This document shows, piece after piece, positions 9,776 to 18,345 of a stretch of 64,000 bases of DNA. The position numbers and the translations under genes are program-made. The notes beneath the pieces were generated by a model that saw only the letters and a program-made list of their open reading frames with translations, did no database searches and was not told where the DNA came from. Source of the DNA: Sphaerimonospora thailandensis (lineage in GTDB: Bacteria > Actinomycetota > Actinomycetes > Streptosporangiales > Streptosporangiaceae); assembly GCF_016863115.1 (NCBI RefSeq), contig NZ_BOOG01000003.1, forward strand, positions 62,001-126,000, read 5' to 3'. Position 1 is the first letter of the stretch; the number at the start of each line of letters is the position of its first letter.

Positions 9776-10330
9776 ATGGGGGAAAGCGGTTCCGGTCAGC
9801 ACAATGGACCGGAAGCAGGGGGTGTCGGAAGCGACCGCGTGGCTGTGGCCGCGCGCCAATCGCTGCGCTGGGTGTGGATCGCCGCGGCAGTCGGACTGCT
9901 GCATGCGGGATTCAGCGTCTACTGGGCGGTCGGTGGCGGGTGGCTCCTGGACACGGTGGGCGAATGGGCGGTTGATCTTCGTCGCTCGTCACCGGTTGCC
10001 GCAGCGGCCGGTCTGGGCGTCATCGCGCTGGTGAAAGCGGCGGCTTCCGTCGCGCCGGTCACGGTGGCCTATGGCAGACTCGCCCCTCCCCGATTGTGGC
10101 GAGCGCTGAGCTGGGTTGGAGGCGTGGGCTTAGCCCTATACGGCGGCATGAATACTCTGCTCAGCAATGCGGTACTGATCGGCCTGCTGGGTTCCGGTGA
10201 TTACAATCGGACGGCGATGGTGGGTCACGCCTGGCTGTGGGATCCGCTGTTTCTCCTCTGGGGTTCCGCTCTGCTGATCCACCTGTGGCTGTCACGTCAA
10301 GAAGGGCGCACGTCGTACTCCACGGCTTGA
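9776..10330 (+). CDS. DUF3995 family membrane protein
   Basis: This 184-residue integral membrane protein has four predicted transmembrane segments (about residues 30-50, 72-95, 110-130 and 150-168). The segment LLHAGFSVYWAVGGGWLLDTVG is typical of DUF3995 proteins, whose function is unknown. The ATG at 9776 has AGAGG upstream at about 9764. It is an intact, isolated gene inside a zone of decayed genes. The frame after the second ATG also codes with normal bias, so no truncation is evident. Confidence 0.8.
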   Translation: MGESGSGQHNGPEAGGVGSDRVAVAARQSLRWVWIAAAVGLLHAGFSVYWAVGGGWLLDTVGEWAVDLRRSSPVAAAAGLGVIALVKAAASVAPVTVAYGRLAPPRLWRALSWVGGVGLALYGGMNTLLSNAVLIGLLGSGDYNRTAMVGHAWLWDPLFLLWGSALLIHLWLSRQEGRTSYSTA

Positions 10331-10498
10331 GGCCTGCATCGACGGCGCCCGTTGACCTCCGGGTCCAGATGCGCCATGAGTTGCTCATCGTGCTCTTTAC
10401 GCTGACCACCCCACGGTCTCCCGAACCACGGGCTTGCCCCCGCTGCGGTCGGTCCGGCGGATGAACCTCAACCCGCCCGCGCTGCACAGCACCTGACG

Positions 10499-10678
10499 AT
10501 GTGTGTGGCAGCCAAGGCCCGGGAGATCGGCCACCATCCCGACGTCCACATCACCTGACAGCGGATCCGTTTCGTGATCACCACACACGACGCCGGAAGC
10601 CGTCTCACGGCCAAGGACTTCGAACTCGCACACCACATCGACGCGATCGCCGCCGGCCACGGTGCCGAAGCGGCCTGA
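10499..10678 (+). pseudogene. 4a-hydroxytetrahydrobiopterin dehydratase remnant (internal stop)
   Basis: The frame encodes AAKAREIGHHPDVHIT, a stop, then QRIRFVITTHDAG and LTAKDFELAHHIDAIAAG. This matches the second half of pterin-4a-carbinolamine dehydratase (HHPD motif, THDAG-LT-KDF-LA). The stop at 10556-10558 is TGA exactly where the family commonly has an aromatic residue, consistent with TGG (Trp) changing to TGA. The N-terminal part is not readable in frame. It is therefore a broken gene rather than a functional enzyme. Part of its 3' end is duplicated near 13841. Confidence 0.7.
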
Positions 10679-10818
10679 ACACGCGGGCCAACCGTGACCA
10701 CCGGCACCACACACCGGCATCATTTCGGCATTCTCCGGACATTCCGAATATTTGTGTCAATCGGCATTTGCTTCTCATAATTTTTTTCAAATTAGCTGGC
10801 GACAAGTATTGAAGCTCT
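10679..10818. other. AT-rich intergenic stretch
   Basis: This spacer contains an unusually AT-rich segment for this genome (about 10725-10805, including ATAATTTTTTTCAAATTAG). No gene is seen. It probably carries the promoter of the rightward gene at 10819 and may mark imported DNA. Confidence 0.5.
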
Positions 10819-11760
10819 GTGGAGGACATGAAAGAATTCAGACAGATTTTCGAACAACGAAGCTCGCCGTGGAGGGGCTGGTCAGTGAAGCAGGACGGAT
10901 CGCTTAAGCCTGGACAACCGACGCAGATGGCACTGAGGTTGGCAGAGCTGAGGCCGATCGACCCGGCAGAGTGGGCCATGCTCACAGAATCGCAGGACGC
11001 GCCGTTTTCTCAGGATCCGTCTTCACCGGACACCGAGTGGTGGATCCAGATGCAGGAGGAGACGCAGCCGGAGACGACAGACCACGCGGAGGCTCGGGCG
11101 GAGACTCCTACGCCGCCCCACATGGAGGCCCGCGCGGAGACGTCCTCCCCTGGAGGTTCGCGTGCCGGGCGACCAGACCGGTTCACTGGTCCGGTCGGCT
11201 CGGTCCCCTTCGGGGAGGATCATCCGACCGCTCCTGGATACGGCCCGGGGTGCGGTCCCGTGTACGCCTCAGCGCGCGACTTACAGGCAATCACGGGTGC
11301 GCACGCGGCGAGTACGCGGAGTGTGGCGAGCCCGATGAACCCGTTCAGCCTCCCGAACCAGGCGACCGCGGCCATCCGGGCGGGCCCGCCGAGCCGGGTA
11401 GGCTCCCTGACTCGGGTAGGCCTCCCTGGGCTGGTACGGCTGAGCCGGATAGATCCGGTGAGCCGGGCGGGTGGAACTGCCGGCATGTACGACAGCCACC
11501 GCAGGGATCAGGCCACACGCAGCGAGGACGGCCTCGGCTTCGTCCAATCCTCGGCGGACGCCGGCATTTCCTCCGCTCTTGAGCAACGGCACCAGGTGCC
11601 CTCGGTCATGCCGGTAGTGATGAGCTACGACGAGGGCGACCCGGCCGCGATCCCTACCGGACAGGGGAACGTTCACGCATCAGGTGCTGCCGACTGCGCC
11701 ATCAGCGGCGTCCAAGTCGAACATCGGCTTGCGCTCGTCGTGCGCGAGCGGCATCGATGA
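10819..11760 (+). CDS. Hypothetical protein, low-complexity
   Basis: An uninterrupted frame of 313 codons opens at GTG 10819, with an in-frame ATG at 10828 as an alternative start. The first ~95 residues look like real protein (LRLAELRPIDPAEWAMLTES, EWWIQMQEETQPETTDHAEA). The rest is rich in Gly, Pro, Ser and Arg with no recognisable domain and may be disordered or out of the true frame. No homologue is recognised. The gene is convergent with the hypothetical gene at 11827-12645 and follows an AT-rich region, which fits recent acquisition. Confidence 0.4.
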   Translation: MEDMKEFRQIFEQRSSPWRGWSVKQDGSLKPGQPTQMALRLAELRPIDPAEWAMLTESQDAPFSQDPSSPDTEWWIQMQEETQPETTDHAEARAETPTPPHMEARAETSSPGGSRAGRPDRFTGPVGSVPFGEDHPTAPGYGPGCGPVYASARDLQAITGAHAASTRSVASPMNPFSLPNQATAAIRAGPPSRVGSLTRVGLPGLVRLSRIDPVSRAGGTAGMYDSHRRDQATRSEDGLGFVQSSADAGISSALEQRHQVPSVMPVVMSYDEGDPAAIPTGQGNVHASGAADCAISGVQVEHRLALVVRERHR

Positions 11761-11826
11761 GCGTACGACCAGTTGTGCTCCGGGTGGCTGGCCTTCCCGG
11801 AGGGCAGTCGACCGCTGGGTCGAGGA

Positions 11827-12645
11827 TCAAGGGAGGTAGATCTGCAGCCGCGCGTCGTCGCGGATAAGGCGCCAGCCTTGCGCCGTTAGGTGTTCCGACA
11901 GCAGGTCGGCCTGAGCAGGGTTGTAGCCCCAAATCTCTGGAAGGGATGCGCTCTGGGTCAGATTGAACCGGCTATCCCGCAGATCTGTCGCGACCGGGAC
12001 CGGCGTGGTGGGGACGGCCTGCCCTTCCTCGTTGTCCGCTATTGGGTGGGTCGCATAGTCGAAAGCGTCGTCGGCGTCGGGGCGGACCAGGGGCCAGAGT
12101 TCACGATCATCGTATTCGTCGATGTCCGCAACGCTCTCCGGGTGTTCCATGACGTACCGGTCCCGATAGAAGCCGAGGTAGCGGAGGTGGTAGATATTCG
12201 GGTCCACTTCCCGGGCACGGCCATAGCTGCGGGCTGCCCGCAACTCGCTGAGTCGGGTGTCCTGGGCGAGGGTGGTCCGGTCGACGATGCAGAGCACTCC
12301 GGCGAGCTCACCCATGATCAACTCCCCGCCTCTGCTGGTAGCACAGCGCCAACCGACGACACATTCAAGCCTGTCCGAATACTTCTCAGCAAGTAGGGGG
12401 CCCTTGGCGGCTCGAGATCGCCAGTCGCCGCTGAAGATATTCGGGCCCCTGTAGGTGGCCAGCAGCCGCCCCCATCCGGTGACGAGGCCGCTAATTTCCC
12501 ATGCGGGGCGCGACGTGCCCAATGTTGCGGTGGGACCGCCGAAGGTATGGACGGCGATATGCGACTGGTGCGCGCAACGGCCCTGGTAAAAGGCCAGGCC
12601 CAAACCGTTCGCCAGCGCTTGGCCACTGGTGGCGGCCAGGTCCAT
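11827..12645 (-). CDS. Hypothetical protein, 272 residues
   Basis: An uninterrupted leftward frame from ATG 12645 encodes a 272-residue soluble, acidic protein with no signal peptide or membrane segment. Motifs such as YLGFYRDRYVMEHPESVADI and WGYNPAQADLLSEHLTAQGW look like folded protein, but no family is recognised. A stop codon lies just upstream in frame and no good ribosome-binding site is seen before the ATG, so the N-terminus may be truncated. Codon third positions are less GC-biased than in flanking genes, hinting at horizontal transfer. Confidence 0.5.
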   Translation of the reverse strand: MDLAATSGQALANGLGLAFYQGRCAHQSHIAVHTFGGPTATLGTSRPAWEISGLVTGWGRLLATYRGPNIFSGDWRSRAAKGPLLAEKYSDRLECVVGWRCATSRGGELIMGELAGVLCIVDRTTLAQDTRLSELRAARSYGRAREVDPNIYHLRYLGFYRDRYVMEHPESVADIDEYDDRELWPLVRPDADDAFDYATHPIADNEEGQAVPTTPVPVATDLRDSRFNLTQSASLPEIWGYNPAQADLLSEHLTAQGWRLIRDDARLQIYLP

Positions 12646-13087
12646 CTGCTACTGACGCACGTACGGGCAGTCCAGGGCGGCCAGCATGAATTGACGGGCG
12701 CGGCGAGCCTTCAGTTCTGGCGGACGTTTCTTCCGGCTCACCGTGCCATTTTGTCCGAGTGCTGGGAAGAGTTAACCAAAGTAGCCGATTTGTTGTAGTT
12801 TGATATGCGCTGCCACGCGAGCCTCTCTGCCCGACCTGGACCCTGGATGCGATTTCCTCGAACTCCACGGTCGACGTCTCGCCACGGGCATCCACCAGGT
12901 GCGATCAGCCTGCGCTGGGCTGTTCTCTGGCTGCGCAGACGGAAGATGCAGCCCCAGACAGGACGGAAGAAGATCGCCCGAGTCCGGCCGCCAACCGCTC
13001 ACGCCGTCTCCGTCAAGCCGGCCGAATTCCCCCGCCCGGCCGCGCTCGCCTGATCGGCGATGGCCTCCTGCTGCGCGATGGCCGGCG
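12646..13087. other. Spacer with no supported gene
   Basis: No frame here carries a recognisable domain. The right end should contain the original start region of the XRE regulator at 13088, whose first ~10 residues cannot be read in frame, so the sequence seems to have decayed. Confidence 0.4.
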
Positions 13088-13829
13088 ATGGCAAATGCGA
13101 AACTTACCGAAAGGAACCTCGCCGAGCGGTGCGAGGTGGACGTCAAAACGGTGTCCCGCTGGCTGGCTGACGAAGGGCGGATGCCACATCCCCGTCACCG
13201 GTGGGCGGCCGCCGAAGCGCTGGGGGTGGATGAGTCCGTGCTGTGGCCCGAGGTGATACGCAACGTGGTGAAGACCGGGCCGGACCGCGAGGTCTTGGCG
13301 GTCTACCCCTACCGGTCCGCCTGCCCCAAGAGCGTATGGCGCACGCTGATCGCCAACGCCAGGTCGGAGATTACCCTCGCCGGGTACACGAACTACTTTC
13401 TCTGGCTGGAACACCCCAATCTGGCCAGGGTACTCAAGCGCAAGGCCGAGCAGGACTGCCGCATCCGGTTCCTGCTCGGCGATCCCGACAGCGAGGTCAC
13501 GCGTCAACGAGAGGAGGCTGAAGCCGTACCGCTGACGGTGTCCACCCGGATCCGGATCACGCTGGCCGAACTGGATCCGTTGAGGGAGGTCGCCGGCATC
13601 GAGGCGCGCTTCGGTGACGAACACATCGCGCTGTCGGTGTTCCAGTTCGACGATGAAATGCTCGTCACCCCCCCACCTGGCCAGACTGGTCGGCCATGAC
13701 TCGCCGATGCTGCATCTCAAGCGCCTTCAGAACGATGGCCTTTATGACCGCTTTTCCGGCAACGTCAGTGAGTTGTGGTCGGGCGGCCGGAATATCTGGG
13801 CGGACACGTCGAGCACGCCGACTACCTGA
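13088..13829 (+). pseudogene. XRE-family regulator with DUF5919-like domain, frameshifted
   Basis: From ATG 13088 the frame encodes NAKLTERNLAERCEVDVKTV, an XRE-type helix-turn-helix, then a domain typical of actinomycete regulators (VLAVYPYRSACPKSVWRTLI, EITLAGYTNYFLWLE, IRFLLGDPDS, IEARFGDEHIALSVFQFDDE). At 13665-13671 a run of seven C residues shifts the frame. Removing one C restores LARLVGHDSPMLHLKRLQND and DRFSGNVSELWSGGRNIW, the expected C-terminus, which ends near 13795. The first residues before the helix-turn-helix are also missing. It is probably non-functional, or the shift is a homopolymer sequencing error. Confidence 0.72.
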
Positions 13830-13840
13830 AGCGGCGACGC

Positions 13841-13880
13841 CACATTGACGCGATCGCCGCCGGCGACGGTGCCGAGGCGG
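13841..13880 (+). repeat. Second copy of dehydratase 3'-end fragment
   Basis: Forty bases starting CACATTGACGCGATCG match 10634-10673 (CACATCGACGCGATCG...) with only three mismatches. Both encode HIDAIAAG followed by (H/D)GAEA, the C-terminus of the pterin dehydratase remnant. The flanking sequences differ, so only a scrap was duplicated or two relatives decayed independently. Confidence 0.7.
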
Positions 13881-13962
13881 ATATCCGGGAGGGACGCGCC
13901 TATGTCTTCGACACACCAGGGTCGGCGCCTTCGGCCTGGATCAGAGGTTCGGTAGAGGCGCG

Positions 13963-14000
13963 AAAGCCGGGCCACCACTTGCGGTGGTTGACCCGGCTTC
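13963..14000. terminator. Strong bidirectional hairpin
   Basis: AAGCCGGG at 13964-13971 pairs with CCCGGCTT at 13992-13999 and an inner CCACC/GGTGG stem closes on a short loop, with a small bulge. It sits between the rightward regulator remnant and leftward genes ending at 14097, so it probably terminates transcription from both sides. Confidence 0.65.
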
Positions 14001-14096
14001 GCTCATGACCCCCAACAGACCATGCATCACTGATAGTAGCTGTACCAACACTCTGCGCAAGCGGTTTCCATCAAGTTCCAGATATGTCCGCTCGGG

Positions 14097-14363
14097 TCAG
14101 GGCGCGCCGGCCTTGATGCTCTGTACGGCTTCCGCCTGGCGGAGGCGGTCGGAGAAGGCGGCGTGGGCCTGGCGGTATTCGGTCTCGCGGTCGGCCTTGT
14201 AGAACGGCGCGGCGTAGCCGTCCGGCACCGGGCCGCCCTCGTCCAGGTGGGCCATGAGCTGCTGAAAGTGCTCCTTCGTCTGGCCTTGGCCGTGGGCGTT
14301 GAAGTTCCCGGCGATCTTCCGTCCGTTGGCGTCGAACCACATCGCGCTCTCGTAGGTGAGCAC
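14097..14363 (-). CDS. Hypothetical protein, 88 residues
   Basis: The leftward frame from GTG 14363 encodes VLTYESAMWFDANGRKIAGN, then a charged helical remainder (EHFQQLMAHLDEGGPVPDGY, QAHAAFSDRLRQAEAVQSIK). It has normal high-GC third positions and lies 52 bases downstream of the AraC regulator gene on the same strand, so the two could be co-transcribed. No family is recognised and no membrane or signal sequence is present. The start is uncertain because the frame stays open further upstream. Confidence 0.5.
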   Translation of the reverse strand: MLTYESAMWFDANGRKIAGNFNAHGQGQTKEHFQQLMAHLDEGGPVPDGYAAPFYKADRETEYRQAHAAFSDRLRQAEAVQSIKAGAP

Positions 14364-14415
14364 CAGAATATGGTGCGACGGGGATCGTTATACGCGGCTC
14401 CACGCCCCCAGCGGG

Positions 14416-15402
14416 TCAGCGGGTCAGCGTCTCGGCGGGGGTCTCTCCGAAACGCTCCCGGTAGGCGCGGGAGAACTGGCCGAGGTGGACGAACCCCCAG
14501 CGGCGGGCGACTTCGGCGATGGTCGCGGTGTCCGGGCCGCAGGCGGTCAACTCGGCACGCACGCGTTCCAGCCGTACGTCCCGCAGGTAGGCCGTGGGCG
14601 TGGTCTCCAGGTGGCGGCGGAACCCTTCCTGCAGGGCCCGCACGCCCACGCCGACGGCCTCGGCGACGTTCACCACGGTGAGGGGTTCGCCGGCGCGCGC
14701 CTCGAACAGCTCCATGGCCCGATTCACGGCGGCCGGGGCCGTACGCGGCTGCTCCCCGGACAGGGCCGGGGTGTAGTTGCTGGGCTGGGTCAGCAGGAGC
14801 TGTGTCATGAGCAGCCCCTCCAGCTGTTCGAGGGCCAGCGGCCGGGTGAGGAGGTCGCCGTCGGTCTCCGCCTCCCGCCGGATCATGTCGACGATCGACA
14901 GCCAGGACCGGACGAGGGGCCGGGTCAGGTCCATGCCCAGCGAGAAGACGAGCGGCCTGTGCAGCTCCCGTCCCAGCAGGCCGCCGAGGTGGGCTTCGAG
15001 CGCCCAGCGGTCGAACCATGCGACGAGATGCGACGCCCCGGTCAACCAGCGCATGGACATGCACTCCGTCGGCGACTCGACGCAGCCGAGCCGAGGGGTG
15101 GACATGACCTGCTCCCGGCCGAGGGACACCTCGACCGCGCCGACCAGCGGAATCATCACGAGAAAGCAGCTCTCCCATGCGTCGGCCGCGATCGACACCT
15201 CCCCTCCGTAGTCGATCGAGTACAGACCGGTCCGGTCGAGGGCCACCCCGTTCATGCGGGTGTGGAACCGAGTCCCGTGCTTCCCCAGGCGCAGCTCGTG
15301 CGGAGCCAAGGCATGGCCCACCATCGCCCGGGCCTCATCGAGATCACGTGTGTGGAACAGCTCATGCGTGGCGAGCGGCAGCGATCGAGCGGACATGTCC
15401 AT
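14416..15402 (-). CDS. AraC family transcriptional regulator
   Basis: This 328-residue protein has an N-terminal AraC-binding-like sensor domain (about residues 20-190) and a C-terminal double helix-turn-helix AraC DNA-binding domain (about 225-325). The latter is seen in LTVVNVAEAVGVGVRALQEG and in IAEVARRWGFVHLGQFSRAY-RERFGETPAETL. Members of this type respond to small molecules or stress and usually act on nearby genes. It stands alone between the hypothetical gene downstream and the LAL regulator gene ending at 15599. No ligand can be inferred. Confidence 0.9.
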   Translation of the reverse strand: MDMSARSLPLATHELFHTRDLDEARAMVGHALAPHELRLGKHGTRFHTRMNGVALDRTGLYSIDYGGEVSIAADAWESCFLVMIPLVGAVEVSLGREQVMSTPRLGCVESPTECMSMRWLTGASHLVAWFDRWALEAHLGGLLGRELHRPLVFSLGMDLTRPLVRSWLSIVDMIRREAETDGDLLTRPLALEQLEGLLMTQLLLTQPSNYTPALSGEQPRTAPAAVNRAMELFEARAGEPLTVVNVAEAVGVGVRALQEGFRRHLETTPTAYLRDVRLERVRAELTACGPDTATIAEVARRWGFVHLGQFSRAYRERFGETPAETLTR

Positions 15403-15598
15403 CTCCTCGGAGGTCGCGCGGCCCGGACGGGCGCCACGTCAGACAGGACAGCGGCCGCGCTTTCGCACCGGACCTGTGGCTCAACTCGCATGATACGAGG
15501 AGCGAGCAAGTCGGCATCGACCCGCATGACCGTCTCCCGCCCACCGTCACCGTCCGCGCGGGCCGTACTTCCGCGCGGGCCGTACTGAGGATCCGAGC

Positions 15599-18247
15599 TC
15601 ACCCGCGCCCCTGTTCCAGCGGGCGGCCCAGCACCTGGGCGAGTACGTGGCGCCCGGACACCCCGAGCTTGGCGTAGACCCGGCCCAGGTGGTTGTTGAC
15701 GGTCCGAAGCGAAAGGCCGAGACGGTCGGCGACGGCGCGGCCGGACAGCCCGGCCGCGGTGAGCTGCGCCACCTGCAGTTCTCGCGGAGTCAACGACGCC
15801 TCACTCCCGGTCAGATCCGTCAGCGGCGTGCGGGCGCCGCCGCACTCGGCCAGCGCCTCGCGAGCGAACACGAGCGCCTTCTGGGCCGCGGTGCGTCGGC
15901 CCGCCGCGGCGTGTAATCGGTAGGCCGCCGCGGCCGCCTCGGCGGCGGGCAGCGGATGGCCGATCCGGTGCAGCGTCCTGGCCGCTTCCACGAGTCGGTG
16001 GGCGTCGTCCGCGGCGAGCGCGGTGGCCACCGCGGCGAAGGCCGCCGTCGCGGGAGTGGCGATGTCCCCGGCGAGCCGGCGCAGCCTGCCGCACACCTCC
16101 TTCGCCGCGCCGAACCGCGCGGCGTCGAACAGCGCCAGGGCCTCGATCATCGGCGCTCCGGCCTCCCGGGCGGCCTTCGCGGCCATGACGGCGCGGGTCG
16201 CGGCACCGGAGAGATCGAGCGCGGCCGCGGCGGCCCAGGCACGGTTGCGCTCGATCCAGGGGTCGAAGAGCACACCCGGCGGCGCGGGACAGCTGTCCAT
16301 CCGGCTGAGCCAGGCGTCCGCCTGCACGGCGTCCCCCGCCATCGCGTGCGTGCCCGCCAGCTCCGCCAGGTAGACGCGCCGCAACCGCAGCGGGTCGTGC
16401 CCGTCGAGCAGCACGATCGCCTCGCGCAGCGCCTGCTGTGCCAGCTCCACCCGTCCCTGAGCCTTCGCCACGATGCCGCGCACAGCCGCCCACATGCCGA
16501 CCAAGGGGGCCGTCTGCGTCTCGACGGCCTCTCCGTATGCGGCGGCCACGGCCTCGGCCGCCGTGGTGAGTGCGCCTCCCAGCAGGAGGGCGAGGCACCT
16601 GACGCCGCCGACCTGAGCCTGCGCCCACGGCAGCGCGGCCCGGTGCGCCGACGCGATCTCCAGGCCGTCGGCACTCGCCCGTTCGACGAGGTCGACGTCG
16701 CCCACGAGACCCGCGGCGAACACGACTGCCGTGGCCGCCAACACCGTCGCGCGCACCGGCAGCCGCGGGTACGGCCGGGCGAGCAGCGTCTTACCGGCCG
16801 CGAGAGACCGTGCGACCTGTCCCTCGAGCAGTATCGTCCAGGTTCTCACCGCCTCCGCCGCCCCTCCGCCGGTCGGCTGGCCCTGATCCGGTGACGCCCG
16901 GTGCTGCCAGTACTCGATCGTCTCCCTGAGCATCGCCCGCCGGTCGGCGCGTTCCTCGTCGTCACATTCCTCCGGAGCCGGGAGTACGCCGGCCGCATCG
17001 CCGTAGCGCCCCTGCGACACCAGAACCTCGGCCAGGGTCAGGTTCGCGTCCGCCCCACCGCTGGCCGCCCCACCGCTGGTGTCACGGGACGCGACCGCCA
17101 GCCGCTCGGCGACCTTGAGCTCCGATCGCTCGGCGGCCCGGCGCGCGGCGGCCAGCAACTCCGGCGCCGACGAACCGAGGCCGGCCCTGAGCCGCCACAC
17201 GGCCAGCTCGAGTGCGTCGTCCGCGCGACGGCATGGCGACGTGGCGAGGGCCCGCGCGAGCCTCCCCCAGATCGCGCGGGCTCGCGCGCGTGGCATCCGG
17301 GCGCGGATGACCTCTCCGTACGCGGGGATCGTGAACCGTGTCTGGTGCCGTGCTCCAGACGGTTCCACCACCACCAGCCCCTGCCGTTCAGCCCGCACCA
17401 CGGCGGAGTGGCCGGTGATGTCCTCGAGCAAGGGCTGGCCGAGCGGCTCCGTGCAGGCGAGCACCTCCAGCACGGCGAGCACGGCGGGATCGTCGACCTG
17501 CATCTGCGCCTCCACCAGATCACCGAACCGGCCGGTGATCCGCAGCTGACCGCCCAGATGCCAGAGGCTGTCGACTCGGCGCAGCACCGATCCCTCCAGG
17601 CCCGACTGCACGAGTTCCCGCAGCACCAGCGGGTTGCCCGCGGACAGGCGGCGGAACGTGCGACGTGTGACGGCGTCCAGCGGACCACCCAGGCCACGCT
17701 CGAGCAGCGTGTCCACGTCTCCGTCGCTCAGCGGCCGCAACTCCAGGCGCCGTACCACCCATTCCTTCCACAACGCGGTCATCACGTCCGGCGCTGTCTG
17801 CCCCTGCCGTACCGTGAGCAGCACGAAGGTCCTCGTGTGCACGGCGAGGTGGTAGACGAGCGCAGCCGAGGCACTGTCGAGCAGATGGGTGTCGTCCACG
17901 ACGAGCACGGGCCGCTTCCCGGTGGGGACGCCGAATCGCTCCGCGATCCGGCCGAAGACACGCCCCGTGACGTGCTCGGTCACGGGGACCGCCACATCAC
18001 CCGGCGGCGCGAGGTGCAGCAACGCGCCCAGGGGGATCACCCCGGCGGCCCGGGTCCCGGTCGCCCAGGCCGTCGGGTGACCCGCAGCCGCGAGCCGCGC
18101 GACCGCCTCCTTGGCCAGGCGTGTCCTGCCCACTCCCGGTGGTCCCACGATCACCACGCCGCCGGCGTCCGGCTGCGTCGCCGCTTCCGTGATGGTCTGC
18201 AGCGCCGCGGCGCGTCCGACGAGCGGCCACGGGTTCGGTGTCGTCAT
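15599..18247 (-). CDS. LAL-type LuxR regulator with AAA ATPase
   Basis: This 882-residue protein is a large ATP-binding LuxR regulator. The N-terminal ATPase has a P-loop GPPGVGRT (about residues 36-43), in which Arg replaces the usual Lys, and a Walker B-like RPVLVVDDTHLLD. A long helical TPR-like middle follows. The C-terminal GerE/LuxR helix-turn-helix is LTPRELQVAQLTAAGLSGRA through LSLRTVNNHLGRVYAKLGVS. Such regulators commonly control secondary-metabolite clusters. It is the last gene of the leftward operon that starts with the leader-like peptide gene at 23104, with 98 bases between it and the GAF gene. A role in controlling the RiPP cluster is inferred from position. Confidence 0.88.
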   Translation of the reverse strand: MTTPNPWPLVGRAAALQTITEAATQPDAGGVVIVGPPGVGRTRLAKEAVARLAAAGHPTAWATGTRAAGVIPLGALLHLAPPGDVAVPVTEHVTGRVFGRIAERFGVPTGKRPVLVVDDTHLLDSASAALVYHLAVHTRTFVLLTVRQGQTAPDVMTALWKEWVVRRLELRPLSDGDVDTLLERGLGGPLDAVTRRTFRRLSAGNPLVLRELVQSGLEGSVLRRVDSLWHLGGQLRITGRFGDLVEAQMQVDDPAVLAVLEVLACTEPLGQPLLEDITGHSAVVRAERQGLVVVEPSGARHQTRFTIPAYGEVIRARMPRARARAIWGRLARALATSPCRRADDALELAVWRLRAGLGSSAPELLAAARRAAERSELKVAERLAVASRDTSGGAASGGADANLTLAEVLVSQGRYGDAAGVLPAPEECDDEERADRRAMLRETIEYWQHRASPDQGQPTGGGAAEAVRTWTILLEGQVARSLAAGKTLLARPYPRLPVRATVLAATAVVFAAGLVGDVDLVERASADGLEIASAHRAALPWAQAQVGGVRCLALLLGGALTTAAEAVAAAYGEAVETQTAPLVGMWAAVRGIVAKAQGRVELAQQALREAIVLLDGHDPLRLRRVYLAELAGTHAMAGDAVQADAWLSRMDSCPAPPGVLFDPWIERNRAWAAAAALDLSGAATRAVMAAKAAREAGAPMIEALALFDAARFGAAKEVCGRLRRLAGDIATPATAAFAAVATALAADDAHRLVEAARTLHRIGHPLPAAEAAAAAYRLHAAAGRRTAAQKALVFAREALAECGGARTPLTDLTGSEASLTPRELQVAQLTAAGLSGRAVADRLGLSLRTVNNHLGRVYAKLGVSGRHVLAQVLGRPLEQGRG

Positions 18248-18345
18248 GGCGTGCCGCGTCCCTTCAGCTGAAGCTCAAAGAGGTCTTTGATCTTCCCTGA
18301 TTTGAAGGTTCTCGCCTTGACACGGTCCTGACAAGCCTCGGTTCG

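Noticed and set aside
14416-15402. AraC regulator as a member of the RiPP cluster
   Set aside because: No shared promoter element or coupling with the cluster was found; it is kept as a separate gene.
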